Both the position numbers and the translations under genes were made by a program. A stretch of 64,000 nt of DNA from Salinimicrobium terrae DSM 17865 (GTDB lineage Bacteria > Bacteroidota > Bacteroidia > Flavobacteriales > Flavobacteriaceae). The stretch lies in assembly GCF_000424665.1 (NCBI RefSeq), contig NZ_KE384223.1, positions 96,962 to 160,961 on the forward strand, given 5' to 3'. The notes beneath the pieces are model-generated. The model had not been told where the DNA came from, searched no databases, and was given only the letters and a program-made list of their open reading frames with translations. The first letter of the stretch is position 1. Each line of letters starts with the position of its first letter. Below, one piece after another: positions 1 through 6,516 of the stretch.

Positions 1-67
1 CAAGAACGGCAAAAGAAAACGTTACTACAAGCAGGAAAGCGATCCATAATTTTCTTTCTTTACTCAT
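1..67 (-). CDS. probable quinol-dependent nitric oxide reductase large subunit, 5' end only
   Basis: The first 22 codons of a minus-strand gene run off the left edge. They begin at ATG 67-65 and read MSKERKLWIAFLLVVTFSF and onward: a short basic N-terminus followed at once by a hydrophobic helix. This resembles the start of qNor (NorB/NorZ-type) proteins of Bacteroidetes, which reduce NO to N2O with electrons from quinol in the inner membrane. The neighbour upstream is ric, a frequent partner of NO-detoxifying genes, which supports the call. Only about 100 nt separate the two and no clear promoter is visible, so they may be cotranscribed. With 22 residues the identity is an inference; another membrane protein is possible. 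Confidence 0.45.
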   Translation of the reverse strand, partial: MSKERKLWIAFLLVVTFSFAVL

Positions 68-164
68 TATATGATATTTAAAAACCGAAAAGGAAAACTA
101 AAAGCTTATCGCTTTTAATCTTCTTTTTCGGTCTGTTGAGGGGATTTATTTTATACTTCTGTAA

Positions 165-896
165 TTATTTTGTGCGTAGCTCTTTTTCAAGTAAAAGAGA
201 TTTTGGGAACAAAATATTATTTTCTAAGTGGACATGTTGATGAAGATCCTGTTCAAATTCATCCAGCTTCGCATAAAATGCTCTGTAAGTATTACAGGCT
301 CCCGGAGGTGGAGTGTAATTATTACTTAAACGCGCTATGGTGCGGAGTAGTTCGCCGGCATCCTCATGTTCGGTTTCCATCATTTTAATAGGATTATCTA
401 CAGTGCCAAAATGTGGCTGTGGTAGTTCTCCTCCTTCTTTTTTGGCTTTTACCATTTGCTTGATGAACGGGAACAAAATGAGTTCTTCTTTCTTCATGTG
501 AGCGCTTAACTCTCCGGCCACTTCTTTTACCAGATCATTGATTTCAAGCAATTCGGTGTAATGATGTCCGTGTACCTTTGCTACTCTAGCCGAGTATTGC
601 AATAACAAGGGGATATTCTCTTCTACATAAGAATGGTGGACATTAATAATATGATCTGTAAGAAAATCGAGTTCCCAGCTGTTGTAGTTGGTGGCTCTTG
701 AAGTTGTATTATCTACATTGAGAAGGTCCTGAATGAGTAGGTCGCAATCTGCATTGTATTTGGTACAGGCCTTATCGAGAGTGATTCCGCCTCCACAGCA
801 AAAATCGATACCGTATTTCTTAAAGATGTGTGCCGTTTTGATGTTTTCGGTTACCATTTCGGCAACTGTTTTACTTTGTAGATTTTCCATGATCAT
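165..896 (-). CDS. ric: iron-sulfur cluster repair di-iron protein (RIC/YtfE/ScdA)
   Basis: Ric repairs Fe-S clusters damaged by nitric oxide or oxidative stress, by delivering iron from a cytosolic di-iron centre. The 243-residue protein has the two expected parts. The N-terminal ScdA/DUF542 domain (about residues 8-60) carries KYGIDFCCGGG with the Cys pair at 33-34. A C-terminal hemerythrin-like four-helix bundle follows with the His/Glu ligand motifs HHSYVEEN, HMKKEE, TEHEDAG and HVHLENN. Translation may start at ATG 896 or at the second ATG (890), which fits the usual family N-terminus better. A CRP/FNR-type inverted repeat lies at 960-979, so expression is probably activator-controlled. 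A probable NO reductase gene follows downstream. Confidence 0.93.
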   Translation of the reverse strand: MIMENLQSKTVAEMVTENIKTAHIFKKYGIDFCCGGGITLDKACTKYNADCDLLIQDLLNVDNTTSRATNYNSWELDFLTDHIINVHHSYVEENIPLLLQYSARVAKVHGHHYTELLEINDLVKEVAGELSAHMKKEELILFPFIKQMVKAKKEGGELPQPHFGTVDNPIKMMETEHEDAGELLRTIARLSNNYTPPPGACNTYRAFYAKLDEFEQDLHQHVHLENNILFPKSLLLEKELRTK

Positions 897-932
897 ATTT
901 TTTAGTTTAACTGGAGTTTCAATTTACAGGTA

Positions 933-979
933 CAAAGATGAGAGATAAAAGAGGTGTCTTTTATGAGGCTGGTCATAAA
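933..979 (-). promoter_or_regulatory. ric promoter with CRP/FNR-type operator
   Basis: Read on the minus strand, a -7-like box CATCTTTG (940-933; consensus TAnnTTTG) lies 37 nt before the ric ATG. A perfect inverted repeat TTTATGA-N6-TCATAAA occupies 960-979. Its TGA-N6-TCA core is what CRP/FNR-family dimers read. The repeat centre (969.5) is 29.5 nt upstream of the -7 box, which puts it near -41.5 from the likely start, the class II activator position. There is no TTG at the -33 place, as expected for an activator-dependent promoter. A second, perfect 12-bp palindrome GACAAATTTGTC lies just upstream at 981-992. Confidence 0.6.
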
Positions 980-1003
980 GGACAAATTTGTCTTAATTAA
1001 TTT

Positions 1004-1038
1004 ATTAAAAAAATAAGACGCCTCTGGGGGGAGGCGTC
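1004..1038 (-). terminator. intrinsic terminator of the first usp gene
   Basis: On the minus strand, GACGCCTC (1038-1031) pairs with GAGGCGTC (1024-1017) around a C-rich loop, giving an 8-bp stem followed by a T-rich run. It lies about 40 nt past the stop codon of the universal stress gene that ends at 1081 and separates it from ric. Confidence 0.85.
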
Positions 1039-1080
1039 GACTAAATAAAACAAACTAATTACTAACTTAAAAACAAATTA

Positions 1081-1893
1081 TTAACCATGTAAAACCAGTA
1101 GTGGCAATTGATTTATAAAGGGAATATTCTCATTTTCCTCATTGCGGAGAAATTTTTGACATAAATTGAGATTCTTTGCTGCCAGTACGATCATATCCAC
1201 GTCCCGGTTCGCAATAAGTATTTTTTTAGGATTTAGATCTCTTGATGTGTAATAGGTTTGCAGCACCGGAATTCTTGGTGAAAAAGAATCCTGTAAAAAT
1301 TCACGGTTCTCTATTTGTTCGGCCGAGGGTTCTATTTCATTGTTAAAGATCTCCAGGATTTTGACCTGTGCATTTGAAAGTGAAGCAAGATTTAGCAGGG
1401 TGCGCAGAACCTTACTACCGTAGTGGATCTTATAATCTGTTGGGAAAAGGATTTTTTTGTGTTCCTTGAACGATGCGTTTTCAGAAATGGCCAGAACAGG
1501 ACATTTTACCTTCATCATCACGTCCGAAGTGTTTTTTCCGATAATTACTCCTTCATTATTGGTCTTTCCTTTGGTGCCCATGAGGATGAGGTCAATCTGT
1601 TTCTCCTGTACCTTGGCTCTTACTGCATTAATAAGATAATCTGCCTTAAAACAAATATTGTAGGTATGTCCAGGGTTGGTGCGTATGCTCTGAAGCCACT
1701 TGATTAGCTTATCAAAATTTTCCTGAACTGCAGGAGGAATAGATGTATATCCTGTTGCCATTCTATCTGCCGGAAGGGGGAAGACATGGAGCAAATGAAA
1801 ATGGCAGGGAGTATCCTTAAAGAACTGCAATGCATAGGCAGCTGCATTCCTGCTATTTTCAGAAAAGTCTGTGGGCAATAAGATATTCATCAT
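1081..1893 (-). CDS. tandem-domain universal stress protein
   Basis: This cytosolic protein of 270 residues has two UspA folds (about residues 1-137 and 145-270). The first starts with MNILLPTDFSENSRNA and carries the nucleotide-binding loop MGTKGKTN...GKNTSDV; the second is more degenerate and lacks a clear GxxG loop. Tandem Usp proteins bind ATP and are usually induced under stress or low oxygen; the specific role here is unknown. The gene stands alone between ric and the response regulator gene, with its own promoter and terminator. The promoter has a TGAT-N4-ATCA inverted repeat like an FNR box, so it is probably in the same regulon as ric. A second, distinct Usp gene lies at 5035-5871. 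Confidence 0.9.
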   Translation of the reverse strand: MMNILLPTDFSENSRNAAAYALQFFKDTPCHFHLLHVFPLPADRMATGYTSIPPAVQENFDKLIKWLQSIRTNPGHTYNICFKADYLINAVRAKVQEKQIDLILMGTKGKTNNEGVIIGKNTSDVMMKVKCPVLAISENASFKEHKKILFPTDYKIHYGSKVLRTLLNLASLSNAQVKILEIFNNEIEPSAEQIENREFLQDSFSPRIPVLQTYYTSRDLNPKKILIANRDVDMIVLAAKNLNLCQKFLRNEENENIPFINQLPLLVLHG

Positions 1894-1914
1894 CTGTCAC
1901 ATCTGTTTATCGCA

Positions 1915-1957
1915 CAAAAATATGCAGGAAGTCAGATTGAAAAAATGATGAACATCA
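1915..1957 (-). promoter_or_regulatory. usp promoter with FNR-like operator
   Basis: Minus strand: a perfect -7 box TATTTTTG (1922-1915) lies 21 nt before the usp ATG. An inverted repeat TGAT-N4-ATCA (1946-1957) is centred at 1951.5, again 29.5 nt upstream of the -7 box, the same offset as at ric. No -33 TTG is seen. The half-sites match the FNR consensus TTGAT-N4-ATCAA except at the outermost base on each side. Confidence 0.6.
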
Positions 1958-1987
1958 GTTATTGAAATATTCTAAGCATCAAGAAAA

Positions 1988-3040
1988 TCAACTGATCTTT
2001 TTGAGTGCTTCTACATCGAGGAGCTTGATATTACGGCCTTCTATTTCCAGTAATCCTTCCTTTTTGAAATCAGATAAGGTGCGTATGAGAGTTTCTGAAG
2101 CCATCCCGGCCACACTGGCCAGATCACTCCTTGATATCCTGATACTCTGGGTTGGATGTCTTCTTATTTTTTGCGAGAACAACAGGATTGTGCGAGCGGC
2201 TTTCTTTCTTACCGAACCATAAGCCATCTCAAGCAGCTGCTCTTTGATCCCGGTAATATTATCTCCCATTACATCTATCAATTCAAGAGTAATGTTGCTG
2301 TTATTCATAAGAATATTTTTCAACTCGTCCTTGGAGACTGCGTAGACCCGGGTTTCCTCCATGGCGGTGGCATATTCGGTATAGGCATCGCTCTTCTTAA
2401 AAGAGGTATTTCCAAAGAAATCTCCTTCCTTGTATATGGAGGTGATAAGTTCCTTCCCGTATTCATCCATACGGTGGCTCTTCACTACGCCTTTATCTAC
2501 AAAGAAAAAATGGTTCCCCAGTTTACCTTCTTCGTAGATGGTCTCTCCTGCTTTAAAGGTTTGCTGCTCGTAGTTTTTAACCTCTTCCCTTAATTCCTGC
2601 AGGGAATTGATCTTTTGCTGAGGTGCTGCCTGTGCCGGGCTCTTTCCGTTTTCCTGAAGTTTCTTTAGAATAGCCACTTTTGCCAGCCGGCTTTCTATTG
2701 CACTTATGAGCTCTTCCTCCTCGAAAGGTTTGGTGAGATAATCATCTGCCCCCAAATCCATCCCGCGGCGAATATCCTTATGTTCGGTCTTTGCCGAAAG
2801 AAAAATAAAAGGTATGGCATGGGTTTTTGGATCTTCAGAAAGCGCCTGAAGCACTCCGTAGCCATCCATTTCGGGCATCATGATATCACAAATTACGATG
2901 TCTGGCAGCTCCTGCCTGGCTAATTCCAGGCCAGACCGGCCGTTTGCTGCAGTGATAACATTGTATTCTGCAAGTTCAAGTAATTCGGCCGTATTTTCCC
3001 GAACTACAGTGTCATCTTCTATAAACAGTACTTTTTTCAT
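1988..3040 (-). CDS. hybrid response regulator: receiver domain plus CRP/FNR-type DNA-binding module
   Basis: The 350-residue protein combines a CheY-like receiver (residues 1-120; acidic pocket E8/D9/D10, phospho-acceptor D52 in ICDIMMPEMDG, conserved Lys in TKPFEEEE) with a cNMP-binding-type beta-roll (about 150-270) and a winged-helix HTH (about 285-345). The recognition helix reads SETLIRTLSDFKK. Its Glu and Arg align with CRP E181/R185 and FNR E209/R213, which read the TGA core. The CRP part has no cysteines, so it cannot hold an FNR-type Fe-S cluster; the signal presumably comes by phosphorylation. The gene overlaps the upstream kinase gene by 4 nt (ATGA) and the two form a two-component pair. 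Likely targets are the operators at 960-979 and 1946-1957. Confidence 0.92.
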   Translation of the reverse strand: MKKVLFIEDDTVVRENTAELLELAEYNVITAANGRSGLELARQELPDIVICDIMMPEMDGYGVLQALSEDPKTHAIPFIFLSAKTEHKDIRRGMDLGADDYLTKPFEEEELISAIESRLAKVAILKKLQENGKSPAQAAPQQKINSLQELREEVKNYEQQTFKAGETIYEEGKLGNHFFFVDKGVVKSHRMDEYGKELITSIYKEGDFFGNTSFKKSDAYTEYATAMEETRVYAVSKDELKNILMNNSNITLELIDVMGDNITGIKEQLLEMAYGSVRKKAARTILLFSQKIRRHPTQSIRISRSDLASVAGMASETLIRTLSDFKKEGLLEIEGRNIKLLDVEALKKIS

Positions 3041-4347
3041 TCTTTAACTATAGGTAGTTCTACAATAAACTGGGTTCCGGAGTTTTCTTTACTTCTGAAG
3101 CTAATGGTTCCTCCAAGATTCTCCAGGTGGACCTTGGCAATGTTGAGACCAATTCCTGTACCCTGGTTTAAGAGAGCATTTTCTGCTCTAAAATATCTTT
3201 CGAAAATATGTTTTTGATCTTTCTCCGGGATTCCCATACCCTCATCTGTCACCTTAAACCAAATCTTTTTTTCTTCTACTTCAATTTGAAATTTAATAAG
3301 AGAGTCTTCCGGGGAATATTTTATTGCGTTGTTCAATAAATTGGACAACACCAGCTCCAGTATCTTTTCATCCTGGTGAAGGATTACATTTTCGATGTCG
3401 CGGGTATACTCAATATTTTGTCCGCTCTTTAGGGTAACATTGGCATTGTACACTACTTCGTTCACCAGTTTGCTAAGGTTAAAATCTGTAAATTTATAGT
3501 TCACTTTCCCGCTTTCCAATCTTTCTATAGATAAAAAATCATTGAGGATATTATCCAGGTAATGTACCTTGCTCTTGATGGTATTAAGGTGTTTTTCCCG
3601 TTTTTCCTGCTGGTCTTCAAGCCTGTATTTTCCGGCGAGAACGACAGAGGTTAATATCCCGCTAAGAGGGGTCTTAAATTCGTGGAAAACCAACGAAAGG
3701 AATTTTGTTTTCAGTTCATTGAGTTCTTTTTCCTTTTGTAAGGCTGTTTTTATTCGGTTTTCGGCTTCTTTTCGGCGTTTAATTTCAGTTTCCAGGCTCT
3801 TGTTGGCGTTCTGCAGATCCTGGATACTCTCTTCCAGTTCTTTTGTTCTCACCTTGATCTTGCCTTCCAGTTCATTATTGAGCTGGGTTATTTGACGCTG
3901 CGCCTCTTTTCTTACTGAAATATCTATGACAAGAGACATCACATAACGCTCCTCTCCGATTTTGAATGGGTTAAGTCCCGCTTCCACTGGAAATTCATCT
4001 CCGTTTTTTTTTACTCCGTGCAGGTCACGACCATGGCCCATTTGTCTTTTTTCGCTGTCATTTAAGAAACCTTTAAAATGAGCGGGATGTGCAGAACGAT
4101 ACTTGGGAGGTATCAATAGGTTAAGTGGTTTACCCTTTAGCTCCCCTTTTTCGTATCCAAACATATTATCTGCCGCCAGATTGCTGCTAATGATCATTTG
4201 ATTCTTATCAACAACAATAATACCTTCTGAAGCTGCTTCAAAAAGTACATTGAATACATTCTGGTCACTTTCAAAAATTTCCAGTTCCTTATCGTTGGGG
4301 GTGCTCAATATCAAATCTATTTTAGAGTGAGGGTCAAATTTAAACAA
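3037..4347 (-). CDS. PAS-domain sensor histidine kinase
   Basis: This kinase of 436 residues has no predicted membrane segment. A PAS domain spans about residues 28-145 (FEAASEGIIVVDKN ... HGVKKNGDEFPVEAGLNPF), followed by a long coiled coil (about 145-215), the HisKA dimerisation helix with phospho-acceptor His in FHEFKTPL, and an HATPase domain with NLLNNAIKYSP (N box), DEGMGIP (G1) and GTGIGLNI (G2). It should phosphorylate the overlapping hybrid regulator. The PAS ligand is not evident; no haem or Cys cluster motif is visible. The start is uncertain: an in-frame stop lies a few codons upstream of 4347 and only TTG codons are available there, so the start at 4347 or a later TTG is a guess. 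Confidence 0.9.
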   Translation of the reverse strand: MFKFDPHSKIDLILSTPNDKELEIFESDQNVFNVLFEAASEGIIVVDKNQMIISSNLAADNMFGYEKGELKGKPLNLLIPPKYRSAHPAHFKGFLNDSEKRQMGHGRDLHGVKKNGDEFPVEAGLNPFKIGEERYVMSLVIDISVRKEAQRQITQLNNELEGKIKVRTKELEESIQDLQNANKSLETEIKRRKEAENRIKTALQKEKELNELKTKFLSLVFHEFKTPLSGILTSVVLAGKYRLEDQQEKREKHLNTIKSKVHYLDNILNDFLSIERLESGKVNYKFTDFNLSKLVNEVVYNANVTLKSGQNIEYTRDIENVILHQDEKILELVLSNLLNNAIKYSPEDSLIKFQIEVEEKKIWFKVTDEGMGIPEKDQKHIFERYFRAENALLNQGTGIGLNIAKVHLENLGGTISFRSKENSGTQFIVELPIVKE

Positions 4348-4415
4348 TTTAGAATAACTGAAGTTTCACAGAAAAGTGGTGTCAAAAAAGTCATTTTTGG
4401 AAGGGATTTAAGAAG

Positions 4416-4449
4416 AAAGATCCGGAGAGAAATATTTTCTTTCCGGATC
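4416..4449 (-). terminator. hairpin terminator downstream of the small membrane protein gene
   Basis: A 14-bp stem with one mismatch, GATCCGGAAAGAAA against TTTCTCTCCGGATC (minus strand, 4449-4419), closes a 3-nt ATA loop and is followed by a pyrimidine-rich run. It lies about 60 nt past the stop at 4512 and upstream of the kinase gene, so the kinase probably has its own promoter. Confidence 0.75.
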
Positions 4450-4511
4450 CTTCGTTGTAATTCTGCAGTATCAAATCCTTCATTTTCACTCAAAAGACTG
4501 CTTAATCACAA

Positions 4512-4724
4512 CTATACCGCCTGTTCGTCCTCTGGAGAGACGTAATCTTTATCTGCCGGAAGTAGCTGGCTCGCAAGTTTTGTCACTCCCATTGCAATTA
4601 GCACAGCAGTAATGACAAAAAGCAGAAATTTGACCATTAGATTATCCTCCAGCACATTGCTGTAAAATGTGAGAATGATCTCTATAGCCAAAAATGCCAC
4701 TTGAAAACTTGCCTTTAGCACCAT
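4512..4724 (-). CDS. small predicted membrane protein, unknown function
   Basis: This is a 70-residue protein with two hydrophobic stretches: residues 1-23 (ASFQVAFLAIEIILTFY) and about 30-52 (MVKFLLFVITAVLIAMGV), with an acidic C-terminal tail. I do not recognise a family. Support for it being real is the ATG start, a -7-like sequence (TATCTTTA, minus strand 4749-4742) 18 nt before it, a good terminator after it, and its place between the stress genes on the same strand. It could be a small accessory to the stress or redox response, but nothing in the sequence shows that. Confidence 0.55.
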   Translation of the reverse strand: MVLKASFQVAFLAIEIILTFYSNVLEDNLMVKFLLFVITAVLIAMGVTKLASQLLPADKDYVSPEDEQAV

Positions 4725-5034
4725 CTAAATGAAATATGGGATAAAGATACATTTGTGGCAAATTTTTATAGGATGTTTTTGAAGCTTTGACGGAAATTTA
4801 ACGTATGGTTCTCAATTCCTTAACCAGAACTGCCGGGTTTTTAAAAAGCTTCCGGAGTGCTATTTTTGGAGAGTGAGGATTTTGGCACTAAACTTTTGCC
4901 TTAGCCCCTTTCTGATAAGTAAAAATACATTTAAAATGTTCCTCAGGATATTTTTAGAAGGAATATTTTTAATGTTTTTTATATAAAAAAAAGAATTCGT
5001 CAATGATCAAGGATTCCGGTGAATAATGATCTGC
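4725..5034. other. 310-nt A/T-rich intergenic region
   Basis: Nothing here codes for a convincing protein or a structured RNA. It holds the presumed promoter of the small membrane protein gene at its left end (around 4742-4749, minus strand) and the 3' trailer of the usp gene at its right end, where a T-rich tract on the minus strand (about 4980-4995) may serve as a weak terminator. I found no TGA-N6-TCA operator in it. Confidence 0.5.
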
Positions 5035-5871
5035 CTAATTTTCGAGTTTAAAGGTTATAACAGGACTATTCGCATGATTCACCAGGTCTTCACTTATACT
5101 ACCGTTAAAGAAATGAGATAAACCTTTTCGTCCATGTGTGGCGATTCCCACCACATCTGCATTTATTTTTTTGGCAAAGTTGAGAATCCCCTGTTCGACA
5201 GAATCATCGTTGAAAATATGGAATTCATAGTTATTAAAGTCTGTTCCTTCAATGTACTTCTTCAGCTTTTGGTCGCAGTCATTTGAAGTCACAAATTCAT
5301 TGGCAGTATTGATATACACCAAATGTAGCCTCGCCTGGAAGGTATCGGCCAAAGCCACCACTTTAGAAAGCGTATTTTTCCCGGTGGATTCAAGGTTAGT
5401 GGCGAAGATAAAATTTTTGACCTCAAAAGATGGATGGTCATTTTTTACGACGAGTACAGGGATTTCAGAAGTTCTCACTACTTTCTCGGTATTTGAACCT
5501 ATAAACATTTCCTTTAGACCCGAAGCTCCCTGGGAGCCCATGATAATAAAATCACAACCGTGCTTTGTACTAGCTTCCAATATGCCGTCAAAGGCTTTGT
5601 TGACCTCTACGGTGTCATGAACTTTAAGACCCTTAAGATAAGGTCGGGAAAGAAGTTCGTCGAATTTTTGTTTAGCCATTTTCATAAAGAAAAGGGCTTC
5701 AGGTAAATCATTGGAACGAGTTTCTCCTACCGGGTTCACCATATCTACAGGTAGTTCGATCAAGTGCAAAAGATAAATTTCTGCATCAAATTTTTTTGCG
5801 AGTTGAGCGGCTACTTTAAGGGCATTTTCTGCCTTTTCCGAAAAGTCGGTAGGGACAAGTATTGTTTTCAT
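5035..5871 (-). CDS. tandem-domain universal stress protein
   Basis: A 278-residue protein with two UspA domains (about 1-146 and 150-278). Both keep an ATP-binding loop: GSQGASGLKEMFIGSNTEKV in the first and ATHGRKGLSHFFNGSISEDL in the second, so unlike the neighbour at 1081 both halves look nucleotide-competent. It begins MKTILVPTDFSEKAENAL. It is transcribed away from rimP; the shared 168-nt gap holds the rimP promoter and, for this gene, only a weak -7-like AATATTTG (5921-5914). I saw no CRP/FNR-type operator upstream, so it may be controlled differently from the other usp gene. Confidence 0.9.
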   Translation of the reverse strand: MKTILVPTDFSEKAENALKVAAQLAKKFDAEIYLLHLIELPVDMVNPVGETRSNDLPEALFFMKMAKQKFDELLSRPYLKGLKVHDTVEVNKAFDGILEASTKHGCDFIIMGSQGASGLKEMFIGSNTEKVVRTSEIPVLVVKNDHPSFEVKNFIFATNLESTGKNTLSKVVALADTFQARLHLVYINTANEFVTSNDCDQKLKKYIEGTDFNNYEFHIFNDDSVEQGILNFAKKINADVVGIATHGRKGLSHFFNGSISEDLVNHANSPVITFKLEN

Positions 5872-5936
5872 AGGTAGTTGTAAGATGGTAAGATTGATTC
5901 AGTTATAAAATTACAAATATTTTTTCATTCCAATTC

Positions 5937-5970
5937 TTGTTTTCGTTCTACAAAAATATTACTATATTTG
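5937..5970 (+). promoter_or_regulatory. promoter of rimP-nusA-infB
   Basis: A TTG at 5937-5939 and the -7 box TATATTTG at 5963-5970 are separated by 23 nt. Both fit the Bacteroidetes primary sigma consensus (TTG / TAnnTTTG), with the spacing at the long end. Transcription would start near 5975, giving a leader of about 65 nt before the rimP ATG. Confidence 0.7.
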
Positions 5971-5997
5971 CACCGTTGAAGCGAAAAAAAGAACAAC

Positions 5998-6023
5998 GAG
6001 GGGACAGAAAGTCCCCTCTTTTT
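5998..6023 (+). promoter_or_regulatory. terminator-like hairpin in the rimP leader (candidate attenuator)
   Basis: GAGGGGAC (5998-6005) and GTCCCCTC (6011-6018) form a perfect 8-bp stem around a 5-nt loop, followed directly by five T residues (6019-6023). It has the form of an intrinsic terminator but lies between the promoter and the first gene of the operon, 16 nt before the rimP ATG, so it would stop most transcripts unless read through. A stretch of A residues just before the stem could extend it by pairing with the T run. Confidence 0.6.
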
Positions 6024-6039
6024 ATAGCCAGACCCGGGA

Positions 6040-6504
6040 ATGTTACGAGAGAAAGTAGAAAATTTACTGCAGGAAGCTTTCGAAGAAAATAATTCATTAT
6101 TTTTAATTGAGCTCAATGTTAACGACTCAAATCATATCACCGTTGTTATTGACGGAGATAAGGGGGTGTCTGTAAATGATTGTATTGCGGTAAGTCGCAA
6201 GATCGAACATAATCTTGATCGCGAAGAGGAAGATTTTTCCCTTGATGTTTCCTCGGCAGGAGTATCCGCGCCTTTGGAAATGCCGCGACAGTATCAAAAG
6301 AATATTGGTAGAACTCTTGCGGTAACTACTGTCAAGGGAGAAAAGATAGAGGGAGAACTGGCCGCTTTTGAGAATGAAAAGCTAACTCTTAAGTGGAAAA
6401 CCAGGGAACCTAAGCCTGTAGGTAAGGGCAAGGTTACAGTAAGTAAAGAAGCTGTCCTGCCTTTAGAGGATGTGAAAGAGGCAAAAGTGATAATAACATT
6501 TTAA
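6040..6504 (+). CDS. rimP: ribosome maturation factor RimP
   Basis: RimP assists 30S subunit assembly in the cytosol. The 154 residues show the N-terminal alpha/beta domain with the family signature DCIAVSRKIEHNLDREEEDF followed by LDVSSAGVSAPL (about residues 47-80). Most RimP proteins have a Pro in that SSPG-type stretch; here it is Ala. The C-terminal Sm-like barrel (about 85-154) has RTLAVTTVKGEKIEGEL. The gene heads the conserved rimP-nusA-infB operon, with 12 nt to nusA, and follows a leader holding a terminator-like hairpin. Confidence 0.95.
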   Translation: MLREKVENLLQEAFEENNSLFLIELNVNDSNHITVVIDGDKGVSVNDCIAVSRKIEHNLDREEEDFSLDVSSAGVSAPLEMPRQYQKNIGRTLAVTTVKGEKIEGELAAFENEKLTLKWKTREPKPVGKGKVTVSKEAVLPLEDVKEAKVIITF

Positions 6505-6516
6505 CAGACATAAGAT

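Noticed and set aside
100..116. Stem AAAAGC/GCTTTT between ric and the probable NO reductase gene as a terminator
   Set aside because: Only 6 A/T-rich base pairs and no T run in the reading direction; readthrough from ric is more likely.
4998..5010. TGATCA palindrome near the 3' end of usp as another CRP/FNR site
   Set aside because: No spacer between the half-sites and it lies downstream of the gene; not comparable with the operators at 960 and 1946.
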